A stretch of DNA of 44,352 nt from Pleomorphomonas sp. (GCA_030603685.1 JAUVXG010000017.1:1-44352), one strand, 5' to 3'; shown: positions 1-9,405, numbered from the stretch's first letter. Notes: generated by a model from the letters alone, not told the origin. Translations and numbers: made by a program.

Positions 1-43
1 CAAGCACGGAGGTCTCTTTTATACTGTGTAGAACCCATCCAAT

Positions 44-71
44 CCTCCACCATAGGTGGAGGTTTTCTTCT
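44..71 (+). terminator. Rho-independent terminator of an upstream gene
   Basis: Perfect 8-bp stem CCTCCACC / GGTGGAGG with an ATA loop, followed by TTTTCTTCT. The T tract lies on the plus strand, so it should end a plus-strand transcript that enters from left of the window. No gene is visible in positions 1-43. Confidence 0.7.
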
Positions 72-75
72 GATG

Positions 76-105
76 AAAAAAGGGGCGGGAAGACGGTCCC
101 GCCCC
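76..105 (-). terminator. Rho-independent terminator of the pentitol operon
   Basis: Read on the minus strand this is a 9-bp G+C stem (GGGGCGGGA / TCCCGCCCC) with a 6-base loop, followed directly by six T. It starts 23 bases after the stop codon of the binding-protein gene, the last gene of the operon. Confidence 0.85.
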
Positions 106-127
106 AGTCGGTCGATCAATCCATCAA

Positions 128-1084
128 TTACTTGATGGCGCCCGACTTCTTGTGGATCTCGATGAACTCGGCCACGTTGTCCTTGGTCACCAGCGGGCAG
201 TCGATGTCGGTGTCGATCTGTTCGATCTTGCCGGTCAGCAGGTCGTGAGCGACGCTGATGTTCTTGGCAGCGAGGTCATAGGCGTTCTGCAGCGCCGTGG
301 AGGTCATGCGGCCTTCCTGGATCAGCAGCATGGCCTCGGCAGTGCCGTCGACGCCGTAGGCGAGCATCTTGTCGAACTTCGGATCGTCCTTGACGACTTC
401 CAGAGCACCGGCGGCCATGTTGTCGTTCATGGAAACGACGGCATCGATCTTGTCGTTGGCCTGGACCCAGTCCTCCATGAAGCGCATGGCTTCTTCCTTG
501 TTCCAGTGCGCGATCTGCTCGCCGACGATCTTCACGTCCGAACGCTTGTCGAAGAACTCCTTCTGCCAGGCGTCGCGGCGCATGTCGGCGTGCATGTTGC
601 CCGACGGGCCGTTCAGCACGACGACATTGGCGCCCTGCGGGATCTGCTCGAGCGCCAGACGGGCGTTCACGGCAGCCTGCTCATACGGATCGGCGTCGAC
701 CGACGACGAGCCGGGGATGTCCTTGATGCGGGCATTCGTCGTGATGACCTTGACGCCATCCTTGACGGCCTGCTCGACATAGGGACGCTGGGCTTCGCCG
801 TTGTTCGGCTGGACGATGATCAGGTCGTACTTGTTGGCGACGGCGTTCTCGATGAACGCGTTTTCCTTGGCGTCGTCAGCCTGCGCGTCCATGACGTCAA
901 CGGTCATGTCCGGGTACTTCTTGACTTCGTCCATGATGCCGTTGGCCAGCCAGGCGGCAAAGGAGTCCGCCTGGGCGCGGGCGATGAAGGCAATCTTGTA
1001 GTTCTCAGCCTGAGCAACCGTCGTCGCGGCCAGACACAGGGCGGCCACAGCCGTGACGGTGCGGATCGATTTCATGAACTTCAT
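128..1084 (-). CDS. Sugar/polyol ABC transporter periplasmic binding protein
   Basis: A 318-residue ribose-type (Peripla_BP_4) binding protein. It should capture a sugar or polyol in the periplasm and pass it to the permease encoded just upstream. Residues 1-25 form a signal peptide (basic MKFMKS, hydrophobic core, cleavage near AQA-EN). The mature part begins YKIAFIARAQADSF and carries the family's typical stretches IIVQPNNGEA and VSMNDNMAAGA. The start was set at the ATG preceded by GGAGGAGA six bases upstream; a longer open frame exists but lacks a signal peptide at its N-terminus. It is the last gene of a five-gene operon whose enzymes point to xylitol or another pentitol as substrate. 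The substrate assignment rests only on those neighbours. Confidence 0.9.
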   Translation of the reverse strand: MKFMKSIRTVTAVAALCLAATTVAQAENYKIAFIARAQADSFAAWLANGIMDEVKKYPDMTVDVMDAQADDAKENAFIENAVANKYDLIIVQPNNGEAQRPYVEQAVKDGVKVITTNARIKDIPGSSSVDADPYEQAAVNARLALEQIPQGANVVVLNGPSGNMHADMRRDAWQKEFFDKRSDVKIVGEQIAHWNKEEAMRFMEDWVQANDKIDAVVSMNDNMAAGALEVVKDDPKFDKMLAYGVDGTAEAMLLIQEGRMTSTALQNAYDLAAKNISVAHDLLTGKIEQIDTDIDCPLVTKDNVAEFIEIHKKSGAIK

Positions 1085-1166
1085 TTGGTATCTCCTCCAA
1101 GATATCTGCTTGATGGGGGCATCTATCGATCGACATGAGCCCCGCGTTTCCTCCAAAGCGAACGCA

Positions 1167-2174
1167 CTAAGCTTTTGCCTCCTTTCGCTCATTCGGTAGC
1201 TTGGCAGCACCCAGGGTCTTCCGGGTACGATTGACCTTGGCCCACATGTCGTAGCCGACAGCCAGGGCAATGATGCCGCCCTTGATGACTTGCTGCAGAT
1301 ACGAGTCGACGCCGGTCAAATTCATGATGTTGTTGAGGAAGCCGACGATGAATGCGCCGGCGAGGGTTCCGCCGGCCGTTCCGAGGCCGCCAGAGAAGCT
1401 GGTTCCACCGATGATCGCCGCCGTCAGCGCCTCGAACTCGTAGCCCTGACCGGCATTGGGAGCGCCGACGTTGGTGCGGGCCATCAGCAGGATGCCGGCA
1501 AGACCGACGAAGGCGCCGTTGATGAGATAGGCGCCGATCTTGATCCGGCCGACGTTGATGCCGGAAGCGCGCGCCGCCTCTTCATTGCCGCCAACGGCGT
1601 AGAGCGAACGACCGAAGCTGGTATGACCGAGGATGTACCAGGTCACGATGCCGACGATGATCATGAAGAAGACCGGAAGCGGAACGAAGCCGATCTTGCC
1701 CTGCCCGAACCAGACGTAATCGCCGATCTGGTAGATGTTCTGGCCTTTGGTGAAGAGCAAGGCGATGCCGCGCGCCACTGTCATCATCGCCAGCGTGGCG
1801 ATGAAGGCCGGAATGTTGAAGCGCCGAACCAGGATGCCGTTGACGAAGTTGCAGAGCACGCCGACGATCAGGCCGACGGCGAAGGCAAGGGACAGCGAGC
1901 CCGTTTCCTTGAAGACATAGACCGACAGGACGCCCGCCAACGCCAGCACCGAGCCGCAGGAAAGATCCAGGAGGCCGCCGATGATGAGGATCGTTTCTCC
2001 GAAGGCCAGGATCGTCGTCACGGAGATCTGAGCCGAGATATTCGAGAGGTTTCGCGGCGAGAGGAAGTTCTCGTTCAGCAAATTGCAGACGATGATCATC
2101 ACGATAAGAACCAAGTAAATGGAGTATCGCGACTTGATGGTCTGCCACTTCTCCCTCGTCATCAGGTTGTTCAT
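1167..2174 (-). CDS. Sugar/polyol ABC transporter permease (RbsC type)
   Basis: A 335-residue inner-membrane permease of the ribose/xylose branch (BPD_transp_2). Hydrophobic segments cover most of the length, from YLVLIVMIIVCNLL near the N-terminus to VIKGGIIALAVGYDMW near the C-terminus. The family signature region ALTAAIIGGTSFSGGLGT lies around residue 245. I chose the second of two in-frame ATGs, because AAGGGGCGG lies a few bases before it while the first has no ribosome site. It lies 37 bases downstream of the ATPase gene and 82 bases before the binding-protein gene, so the three form one importer. Nothing looks truncated. Confidence 0.9.
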   Translation of the reverse strand: MNNLMTREKWQTIKSRYSIYLVLIVMIIVCNLLNENFLSPRNLSNISAQISVTTILAFGETILIIGGLLDLSCGSVLALAGVLSVYVFKETGSLSLAFAVGLIVGVLCNFVNGILVRRFNIPAFIATLAMMTVARGIALLFTKGQNIYQIGDYVWFGQGKIGFVPLPVFFMIIVGIVTWYILGHTSFGRSLYAVGGNEEAARASGINVGRIKIGAYLINGAFVGLAGILLMARTNVGAPNAGQGYEFEALTAAIIGGTSFSGGLGTAGGTLAGAFIVGFLNNIMNLTGVDSYLQQVIKGGIIALAVGYDMWAKVNRTRKTLGAAKLPNERKEAKA

Positions 2175-2211
2175 TTTCCGCCCCTTTTGCATCTCGTCGG
2201 CCAGTTAGCGA

Positions 2212-3714
2212 TCAGACCGCTTTCCTGGTCATGTTCATCGCGTAGCGCATGATTGCTTCTTGAGAGAACTCGGCTCTGTCGAGCTCCCCCGTTATCCGCC
2301 CCTCGGCCATCACGTACATGCGGTCACACATGCCGATCAGTTCCGGGAGTTCGGAGGAAACCATGATGATCGACTTCCCCTCTTTGACGAGGTTGGTCAT
2401 CAGCTTGTAGATCTCGAACTTCGCACCCACGTCGATGCCGCGCGTAGGTTCGTCAAGAATGAGGATGTCCGGATCCTGGAGCATCCACTTCGACAGGACG
2501 ACCTTTTGCTGGTTGCCACCGCTCAAGGTACTGACCTGTACATCGATGGACGCCATCTTCACGTTGATCTTCTTGCAGATCTCCTCGACCCGGCTTCTCT
2601 CCTTGCTCGCGTTCAAGCGTCCCTTCTGAAAGAACTGGTCCATCGAGGCGAGCGTCACGTTCTCCTTGACGTCCCGGATCGGAACGATGCCGTAGCGCCG
2701 CCGATCCTCCGACAGCATCACCACGCCATTCCTGATGCTGTCCTGGACGTTGCGAACCCTGACGGGAGCGCCATGCACCTTGACCGTTCCGCCGAACCGG
2801 TCGTCGAGCCCGAACAATGCCCGCATCACCTCGGTCCGCCCGGCTCCGACCAGGCCGGCGAAACCGACGATCTCGCCCTTCCTGACGTTGAAGGAGACGT
2901 TGCTGAAACCTGCCGGTCCGCTGAACCCTTCGACTTCCAGCACGACGTCGCCGACAGGAACCTCCTCCTTGGGATAGCCCTGCCCGAGCGCGCGGCCGAC
3001 CATTAGGGAGATGACCGAGTCGATGTCGAACTGATCCTTTGGCCGCGTCTCGATGACCTTGCCGTCGCGCAGGATCGAGATTTCATCGGCGATCCGAAAG
3101 ATTTCGTCCATCTTGTGCGAGATGTAGACGATGCCCTTTCCGCGCGCACGAAGGTCGGCAATCTTCTCGAAGAGGATTTCGATTTCCTTGTTCGTGATGG
3201 ACGACGTCGGCTCGTCCATGATGATGATGTCGGCGTCTCGAGAGATTGCCTTCAGGATCTCCAGCATCTGAAGATTGGAGATCGACAGGTCCTTCAGCTT
3301 GGTTTCCGGGTCGTAGGAGAGGTTTTCCTGCTTGAGCAGCTGGAGTGTCTTCTGCCGGATAGTCTTCCAATCGACCCGACCAAAGCTCTTCTTCGGCCAG
3401 CGCCCCGCGAACAGGCTTTCCTCGATTGTCATCTCGGGCGTGTAGTTCAGCTCCTGAAAGATCATCGAGACGCCGAGTTCACCCGCCTTGATCGGGGAGG
3501 TGATCTGCACTTTCTCGCCCTTGATCAACGTCTCACCGCCATCGGGCTGGTAGATGCCGTTGATGATCTTCATCAGGGTCGACTTGCCGGCGCCGTTTTC
3601 GCCGCACAGAACGTGAACCGAACCTTCCTTTACAGAAAAGCAGACGTCCTCGAGCGCTTTAACGCCCGGAAAGGACTTGCTTATGTTTCTGACCTCAAGA
3701 AGAGTTTTCTGCAT
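2212..3714 (-). CDS. Sugar/polyol ABC transporter ATPase, two-domain RbsA type
   Basis: A 500-residue ATPase with two nucleotide-binding domains, as in RbsA, XylG and MglA. The first domain has an intact Walker A (GENGAGKS), a degenerate signature (LSISNLQMLEI, usual for this family) and Walker B IIIMDEPTS. The second has a degenerate P-loop (GLVGAGRTE), an intact signature LSGGNQQKV and Walker B ILILDEPTRGIDVG. This split of intact and degenerate motifs is normal for the family. The start is the ATG preceded by AAGGA nine bases upstream; the longer frame adds 19 residues without a matching domain. It lies 53 bases after xylB. Confidence 0.92.
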   Translation of the reverse strand: MQKTLLEVRNISKSFPGVKALEDVCFSVKEGSVHVLCGENGAGKSTLMKIINGIYQPDGGETLIKGEKVQITSPIKAGELGVSMIFQELNYTPEMTIEESLFAGRWPKKSFGRVDWKTIRQKTLQLLKQENLSYDPETKLKDLSISNLQMLEILKAISRDADIIIMDEPTSSITNKEIEILFEKIADLRARGKGIVYISHKMDEIFRIADEISILRDGKVIETRPKDQFDIDSVISLMVGRALGQGYPKEEVPVGDVVLEVEGFSGPAGFSNVSFNVRKGEIVGFAGLVGAGRTEVMRALFGLDDRFGGTVKVHGAPVRVRNVQDSIRNGVVMLSEDRRRYGIVPIRDVKENVTLASMDQFFQKGRLNASKERSRVEEICKKINVKMASIDVQVSTLSGGNQQKVVLSKWMLQDPDILILDEPTRGIDVGAKFEIYKLMTNLVKEGKSIIMVSSELPELIGMCDRMYVMAEGRITGELDRAEFSQEAIMRYAMNMTRKAV

Positions 3715-3767
3715 CGAATAGGTCCTTGATCGACCGGAAAGCGAAATGTGAGATCGGCTGGCGTTCT

Positions 3768-5258
3768 TCAATTCACGCCATGCACGTCGGCGAGCCTTGC
3801 CCGATAGAGCCCGAAGGCCTCGTCGTAGGCGGACTTGCGGCTCGCAACCGGCGTCGTCGTCTTGTCCGCATCGAGGCTGACGCAGCGATCGGCGATGGCG
3901 GCAATATCCTCACCCGCCCCGGTGGACCGACCATAGGCCCAGATCGCCTGGATCGCCGCGCCGAGGCACCCGGCCTCGTCGCCCGTGGGAACGACGATCT
4001 CGGCGCCGGTCATGTCGGCGACCATCTGGCGCCACGGCTTGCTGCGCGCGCCGCCGCCGATCATGAACACGCGCTCGGCGGCCTTGTCGCCACGAATGCG
4101 GTGAAGTCCGGCGAGCACGCCGAACGTCACGCCCTCCACCATGGCCCGCATCAAGTTCTCCGGCGTCATGTTGACGGCGGACAGGCCGAGGATCGTTCCG
4201 CGAGCGGTCGGCAGGTCGGGGGTCCGCTCGCCATTGAGGAACGGCAGCATGGTAATGCCGCCGGCGCCTGGCGACGTACCTTCCAGCGCTTCCGAGACGA
4301 AACCGATGTCGCGGCCAAGCAGATGGGCGCCACCGGATGTGACGTTGGTGGCGTTCATGGTGCAGACGAGAGGCAGCCAGCCGCCACTCGACGAGCAGAA
4401 GGGAGCAACCGCGCCGCTCGGGTCGAGAACCGGCGTGTCCGAGTAGGAGAAGACCGTCGCCGAAGTGCCGAGACTGACGGTGACCACGCCCTCACGGACG
4501 TTGCCAGTGCCGATGGCGCCCATCATGTTGTCGCCACCGCCGGACGTAACCAGGCAGTCGGTGGTGAGGCCGAGCGCTTCGGCAGCGGCCGGCGTCAGCT
4601 TTCCAACGATGGCGTCGGGCGCAACGAGGTCCGGCAACGCTGCGGCGAGATGGCCGCTGCCACGGTCGATCAGCGACAGCGCTTCGGGCGCCCAGGCGCG
4701 CTTGCGAACGTCGAAGAAGCCGGTGCCCGAGGCGTCGCCGTATTCGGCGACGAAACGGCCGGTGAGCCAGTGGTTGAGATAATCGTGTGGCAGCAGGATA
4801 TGGGCGATGCGGGCGAAGTTGTCGGGCTCGCGGTCGGCAAGGAAAGCCAGCTTGGAGATGGTATAGCCGGTGAGAGGGATGATGCCGACTTTCTCGAACC
4901 ATGCCGCCGGTCCCCCGAAGGCGGCAACGATCCGCTCGTTGTCGGGCGCCGTCTCGGTGTCGCACCAGAGCTTGGCCGGCCGGATCACCGCTCCCTTGTC
5001 GTCGAGCACTGCGAGACCGTGCTGCTGTCCGGAAATACCGAGACAGCGGATCGCATCGGCGGGCAAGGCCGCTTCCTTGAGCGCCATGCGCACGGCGGCG
5101 ATCATCGCATCGACCCAGGTCGACGGATGCTGTTCGCGGGCGCCGCTGTCGCGCTCGATCAGGCCATGAGCGGCATGACCGCGGCCGCGCACCCGTCCAT
5201 TCTCGTCAATGACGAGCGCCTTGGTTCCCTGCGTACCGCAGTCCACTCCGATGAACAT
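3768..5258 (-). CDS. xylB: Xylulokinase
   Basis: A 496-residue FGGY-family sugar kinase that should phosphorylate D-xylulose to D-xylulose 5-phosphate, feeding the pentose phosphate pathway. The N-terminal phosphate-binding motif is FIGVDCGTQGTKA, followed by the XylB-type SGQQHG and the C-terminal ATP-site motif MIGGGARSKPW. GGGDNMMGAIG contains the probable catalytic Asp. Length matches XylB. A strong ribosome site (GGGAGG) lies nine bases before the ATG. Next to a xylitol-type dehydrogenase and a pentitol importer it completes a three-step route: import, oxidation to the ketose, phosphorylation. D-ribulokinase is a weaker alternative. Confidence 0.88.
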   Translation of the reverse strand: MFIGVDCGTQGTKALVIDENGRVRGRGHAAHGLIERDSGAREQHPSTWVDAMIAAVRMALKEAALPADAIRCLGISGQQHGLAVLDDKGAVIRPAKLWCDTETAPDNERIVAAFGGPAAWFEKVGIIPLTGYTISKLAFLADREPDNFARIAHILLPHDYLNHWLTGRFVAEYGDASGTGFFDVRKRAWAPEALSLIDRGSGHLAAALPDLVAPDAIVGKLTPAAAEALGLTTDCLVTSGGGDNMMGAIGTGNVREGVVTVSLGTSATVFSYSDTPVLDPSGAVAPFCSSSGGWLPLVCTMNATNVTSGGAHLLGRDIGFVSEALEGTSPGAGGITMLPFLNGERTPDLPTARGTILGLSAVNMTPENLMRAMVEGVTFGVLAGLHRIRGDKAAERVFMIGGGARSKPWRQMVADMTGAEIVVPTGDEAGCLGAAIQAIWAYGRSTGAGEDIAAIADRCVSLDADKTTTPVASRKSAYDEAFGLYRARLADVHGVN

Positions 5259-5638
5259 TGCTTTTCCTCCCTACCCCGGCGAGCAGCCAACTGACGGGAC
5301 ACACGATCGGCGGGCCTCCTCTGCCCGACATGTCGATTGCGGTCTTCCATCTTTCGCCACGACCGACTGCTCGTGAGCTGCCGGCGAGTCACGCACTCAA
5401 CGCGTATCAACTCTCATGATCGCTCGATTGCCCCGTATGGACGATCTTCCCTTCGTCCATCGGGAGCGCCTCACGGCGCGGCAATTTCGAACGATTAAGG
5501 TTCCGTCCGCATAAAACGGGCGAGACCATCTCGTCGACCGAGGCGCCAGCGGCACCGGAATATCCGAAACGGAGGCCTGCATTCATCATGCATACCTTGA
5601 TCGGTCATTCCCGAGAGGTGCCTTGCGCCGCTCGGTCC
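5259..5638. other. 380-base non-coding gap inside the pentitol operon
   Basis: No convincing gene. Two short minus-strand frames (about 60 codons) lack recognisable content. It contains an inverted repeat at 5437-5460 (ATGGACGA, 8 bases, TCGTCCAT), 179 bases upstream of xylB on its strand. That repeat could be an operator or an RNA hairpin. The gap is long for an operon otherwise spaced at 37-82 bases, so xylB may have its own promoter here; I see no clear -35/-10 pair. Confidence 0.5.
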
Positions 5639-6682
5639 TCAGAACGTGATCTGGACCTTGACGTCGGACGGGTTCTGCTGGGCGGCGCGCTCGAAGGCCT
5701 CGATCGACTTGTCGAAGGGATAGCTCGCCGAGATCAGCGGCTTGACGTCGATCTTGCCAGAGCCGAGCAGCGCCAGCGTGCGATCCCAGACGTTGGCATA
5801 GCGGAAGATGCCGGTCAGGCTGATTTCCTTGACCTCCAGCGCCACCACGTCGAGCGGAACCCGGTCCTGCGGCATGCCGACCAGAACCACCCGGCCACCC
5901 TGTGTCACCACATCCAGCATGTCGTCGAAGGCCTTGGGAGCGCCGCTCGCCTCGAAGAACAGGTCGGCGCCCTTGCCGGCCGTCCGCGCCGCCACCACGT
6001 CGGCCAGCTTTTCCTTGGTGAGGTCGACGGCCACGACGCCGGGGACCTTGGCGATGATGTCGAGCTTGGCCCTGGCGACGTCGCTGACGATCACCTCCGA
6101 GCAGCCCGATGCCAGGGCTGCGAAGGCCACCATCATGCCGATGGTGCCGGCGCCGGCCACGACGGCGATGTCGCCGGGACGGATGGCGCCCTTGGCGGCG
6201 GCATAGACGCCGATCGCCAGCGGCTCCACCATGGCCCCCTCGGCGAACGACACGCTGTCGGGCAGCTTGTAGGTGAGCGCCGCCGGATGGACGACTTCCG
6301 GCGTCAGGCAGCCGTGGATCGGCGGCGTCGCCCAGAAGCGCACGGCCGGGTCGAGGTTATAGTGGCCTTCCAGCGTCTGGCGCGAACCGAAGTCGGGAAT
6401 GCCGGGCTCCATGCAGACGCGGTCGCCGACCTTGAGGTGAGACACCTTGGCGCCGACCGCCGTCACTACGCCCGAGGCTTCATGACCGAGCACCATCGGC
6501 TCGTTGACGATGAAGTCGCCGATGCGGCCGTGCTTCAGATAGTGAACGTCGCTGCCGCAGATGCCCACCGCCTTGATGGCGACCCGAACCTCATCGGCCG
6601 CCGGTTCAAGAGACCCGGGAAGGTCGATGTCGCGAAGACGAACGTCTCCAATACCCTCGAGAACGACGGCTTTTACCTTCAT
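5639..6682 (-). CDS. Xylitol dehydrogenase-like zinc polyol dehydrogenase (D-xylulose reductase)
   Basis: A 347-residue medium-chain dehydrogenase that should oxidise xylitol (or a related pentitol) to D-xylulose with NAD. The catalytic zinc region shows Cys42 in GICGSDVHYLKHG and His67-Glu68 in GHEASG, and the Rossmann fold shows VVAGAGTIGMM. The usual four-cysteine structural-zinc loop is replaced by EPGIPDFGSRQTLEG, as in several bacterial xylitol dehydrogenases. GHYNLDPAVRFWATPP is typical of that group. Start chosen at the ATG nine bases after GGGAGG, an almost exact copy of the xylB ribosome site (GGGAGGAAAAGC in both). It is the first gene of the operon. Sorbitol or L-idonate dehydrogenase are alternatives. 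Confidence 0.85.
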   Translation of the reverse strand: MKVKAVVLEGIGDVRLRDIDLPGSLEPAADEVRVAIKAVGICGSDVHYLKHGRIGDFIVNEPMVLGHEASGVVTAVGAKVSHLKVGDRVCMEPGIPDFGSRQTLEGHYNLDPAVRFWATPPIHGCLTPEVVHPAALTYKLPDSVSFAEGAMVEPLAIGVYAAAKGAIRPGDIAVVAGAGTIGMMVAFAALASGCSEVIVSDVARAKLDIIAKVPGVVAVDLTKEKLADVVAARTAGKGADLFFEASGAPKAFDDMLDVVTQGGRVVLVGMPQDRVPLDVVALEVKEISLTGIFRYANVWDRTLALLGSGKIDVKPLISASYPFDKSIEAFERAAQQNPSDVKVQITF

Positions 6683-6830
6683 GGCTTTTCCTCCCGAGCC
6701 GCTGGCCTGCATTCTCAGACGGGCTTGCGCGGCTCTTGATGGAGGAGAGTATGAGCGCCGGAAGCTATTCCCGCTAAGCCAATTCAACAAATCTGTATGC
6801 ATTATTTTACATTTTGAAACCTAGACGAGT
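6683..6830 (-). promoter_or_regulatory. Probable promoter/operator region of the pentitol operon
   Basis: An AT-rich island (about 6780-6823) in an otherwise GC-rich window, 98-141 bases upstream of the dehydrogenase start. It contains an inverted repeat TTCAA (6782-6786) / TTGAA (6814-6818) and the palindrome ATGCAT at its centre. This is what a sugar-operon operator region often looks like, but no regulator gene is present in the window and no clear -35/-10 can be assigned. Confidence 0.35.
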
Positions 6831-6947
6831 TCCAAACCGGCATGCCGACCGGGGATTTCCAGCTTTGCGGCAAAAAGGGCGCCCCGGCGTCCAGACGTCG
6901 GCTGCCTCAATGCCCCTCTCCGCGCCGGCGAAGCGCGGCGATGCGAG

Positions 6948-6972
6948 GGAACCAATCTTGTCGCGGTCAGTT
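6948..6972 (+). promoter_or_regulatory. Putative EcfG (general stress sigma) promoter of glgX
   Basis: GGAAC at 6948-6952, 17 bases, then GTT at 6970-6972, matching the alphaproteobacterial EcfG pattern GGAAC-N17/18-GTT. It points toward glgX and leaves a leader of about 220 bases. No other gene is visible between it and glgX. Confidence 0.6.
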
Positions 6973-7196
6973 TCACGAACCACGAGTATGTTTTTCAGAT
7001 CCCCCCACCGGGCCCTGTTTGATGGCGTCTCAACTTGAAAGTCGATCCTTCCATCCACGGCGCTCGCCGATGCGGACCGCATCATCGCGTGACTATCCCG
7101 GGGTTCGAGCTATCGTGGGGCCGGCCGCGGTTCCTGCCCCGACCGGCCGGTCTTCCCGCATGCTGGCAATGGCAAGTCGTCCCGGAGAACACGTGA

Positions 7197-9320
7197 ATGC
7201 GTAAGGTGCTGCCTGGTTCGGCTTTTCCCCTGGGCGTGACGGTCGATGACAAAGGTGCCAACTTCGCGCTGTTTTCCGACAACGCGAGCGGCGTGACGCT
7301 TTGTCTGTTCGATCGCTTCGGCATCACCGAGACGGAGCGCATCGCCCTGCGCGAGTGCACCAATGGCGTCTGGCACTGTTACCTGCCCGGCGTCGGGCGT
7401 GGGCAGGTCTATGGTTGGCGCGTCCATGGGCCTTGGGCACCCGAAGCCGGTCATCGCTTCAACCCCAACAAGCTGCTGCTCGATCCCTATGCTCGCCAGC
7501 TCGTCGGCGACATCCGATGGAACGACACGCTCTACGGCTATCAGATCGGAGCCGGCGACGACGCCGATCTCATGATGGACGAGCGCGACAGCGCCGCCTT
7601 CATGCCCAAGGCGCGCGTGGTGGCGGGCACGCCGATGGTCACCACCCAGCATCCGCACGTGTCCTGGGCAAAGACGGTCATCTACGAAGGTCACGTACGC
7701 GGTCTGACCATGCTGCACCCGGTGGTTCCGAAGACGATCCGCGGTACCTTCACCGCGCTGGGACAGCCGGAATTCGTCGATTATCTGGTCGGGTTGGGCA
7801 TCACTTCGCTGGAGCTTCTGCCGATCCACGCCTTTCTTCAGGACAGGCATCTCGTCGAGAGCGGCCTTTCCAACTACTGGGGCTACAACACGCTCGGCTT
7901 TTTCGCCCCCGAACCACGCTACCTTGGCGACACCGGCCTTGAATCCAGAGGAGAGGCCGTCGATCTGCTCCACCAGGCCGGCATCGAGATCATCCTCGAC
8001 GTCGTCTACAATCATACCTGTGAAGGCAACCATCTGGGGCCGATGCTGTCCTTCAAGGGCATCGACAACGCGTCCTATTATCGCCTTCTGCCGGACAACG
8101 GCCGTTACTACGACAACCTGACCGGCTGCGGAAACGCGCTCAATACCGATCATCCTCGCGTCCTGCAGATGATTCTCGACAGTCTGCGCATGTGGGCCAC
8201 GGTCTATGGCGTCGACGGCTTCCGCTTCGACCTTGCCACGACGCTGGGACGCCGCCCCAGCGGCTTCGATCCGGGCCACGCCTTTTTCAACGCCATCCTG
8301 CAGGACCCACTGCTGGGAGGGCTGAAGCTGATCGCCGAGCCCTGGGACATCGGCCCAGGCGGCTATCAGCTTGGATCGTTTCCGCCCGGCTTTTCCGAAT
8401 GGAATGGCGACTACCGCGACAAGGTGCGCGGCTTCTGGAGCGGCGAGGAAGGACTGCTGCCGAGCTTTGCCACCCGCGTCGCCGCCTCGCAGGACATTTT
8501 CGCCGAAGGACGCCGTCGGCCATGGTCGAGCGTCAACTTCATCACCGCCCATGATGGTTTCACCCTCAACGACCTCGTCTCCTACAACCACAAGCACAAC
8601 GAGGCCAATGGAGAGGACAACCGCGACGGCCACGACGATAACAAGAGCTGGAACTGCGGCGCCGAGGGCGAGACCGATGACGAGGCCATCAACGCCCTGC
8701 GCCACAGGCAGAAGCGAAACCTGCTCGCCACGCTGTTCCTCAGTCAGGGCGTGCCGATGGTGCTTGCCGGCGACGAGTGCTCCAACACGCAAGGTGGCAA
8801 CAACAACGCCTACTGCCAGGATAACGAAATCGGCTGGGTCAACTGGTCGAACGACGACCCGGAGCTACCGAAGTTCGTGGCGCGGCTTGCCGACCTCAGA
8901 AAGAACCATTCTGCCCTCTCTCGGCCGGAGTTCCTGACCGGCGCCCGCAACGAGATGGGACAGCCGGACGTCGCCTGGTTCAACAATCACGGCGACCGAA
9001 TGACCGAGGCCGACTGGGAAAATCCGCATTCCAAGTGCCTGACGCTGCGCCTTGCACCGGTCCTGGAAAGCGAGACTCCGCTCCTGATCATGCTGAATGC
9101 CTCACATGTTCCGGTCGAGTTCCAGATCCCCCCGGGGCACCCAGGGGACTGGGAAGTGATCCTAGCCACGGACGGCGATCTCGAGGATGCCCGGCTCGGC
9201 GGCGATGCCACTTTCACCATGCCCGCCCGAACGCTCGTTCTCGCCGAGTGGCGGGAACAAAGCCCGATCGACTCCGTTCCAGAGGCAACCAAGCCGACGA
9301 ACGGAACGGACGACGATTGA
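7197..9320 (+). CDS. glgX: Glycogen debranching enzyme GlgX
   Basis: A 707-residue GH13 enzyme that hydrolyses alpha-1,6 branches in phosphorylase-trimmed glycogen in the cytoplasm. An N-terminal beta-sandwich (CBM48-like, about residues 5-110) precedes the catalytic barrel. The four GH13 regions are visible: DVVYNHTCEG (from Asp268), DGFRFDLATTLG (nucleophile Asp345), LIAEPWDIG (acid Glu381) and TAHDGFTLNDL (Asp453). QGGNNNAYCQDNEIGWVNW is typical of GlgX. Length matches the family. The start is an ATG with GGAG about ten bases upstream. treZ follows after 85 bases, which suggests that released malto-oligosaccharides feed trehalose formation. A putative stress promoter lies upstream. Confidence 0.94.
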   Translation: MRKVLPGSAFPLGVTVDDKGANFALFSDNASGVTLCLFDRFGITETERIALRECTNGVWHCYLPGVGRGQVYGWRVHGPWAPEAGHRFNPNKLLLDPYARQLVGDIRWNDTLYGYQIGAGDDADLMMDERDSAAFMPKARVVAGTPMVTTQHPHVSWAKTVIYEGHVRGLTMLHPVVPKTIRGTFTALGQPEFVDYLVGLGITSLELLPIHAFLQDRHLVESGLSNYWGYNTLGFFAPEPRYLGDTGLESRGEAVDLLHQAGIEIILDVVYNHTCEGNHLGPMLSFKGIDNASYYRLLPDNGRYYDNLTGCGNALNTDHPRVLQMILDSLRMWATVYGVDGFRFDLATTLGRRPSGFDPGHAFFNAILQDPLLGGLKLIAEPWDIGPGGYQLGSFPPGFSEWNGDYRDKVRGFWSGEEGLLPSFATRVAASQDIFAEGRRRPWSSVNFITAHDGFTLNDLVSYNHKHNEANGEDNRDGHDDNKSWNCGAEGETDDEAINALRHRQKRNLLATLFLSQGVPMVLAGDECSNTQGGNNNAYCQDNEIGWVNWSNDDPELPKFVARLADLRKNHSALSRPEFLTGARNEMGQPDVAWFNNHGDRMTEADWENPHSKCLTLRLAPVLESETPLLIMLNASHVPVEFQIPPGHPGDWEVILATDGDLEDARLGGDATFTMPARTLVLAEWREQSPIDSVPEATKPTNGTDDD
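9254..9278 (+). promoter_or_regulatory. Putative internal EcfG promoter for treZ
   Basis: GGAAC at 9254-9258, 16 bases, then CGTT at 9275-9278 (17 bases to GTT), inside the last codons of glgX and about 127 bases before the treZ start. Being inside coding sequence, it could be chance. Confidence 0.42.
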
Positions 9321-9405
9321 CGGGTAGCACGCCCGCCCGTCGATGAACGTTGTGCCGACTGCCGTACGATGCGGCTCGTCTCGCTGCTTTTGGAGGAGAC
9401 TCGCC

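Noticed and set aside
3726-5294. A 522-codon plus-strand frame opposite xylB
   Set aside because: Shadow of a clear xylulokinase gene; composition and lack of motifs mark it as non-coding.
5407-5589. A 60-codon minus-strand frame in the pentitol operon gap
   Set aside because: It has AAGG at a fair distance but no recognisable domain, and it overlaps another frame of the same size. Support is too weak for a gene call.
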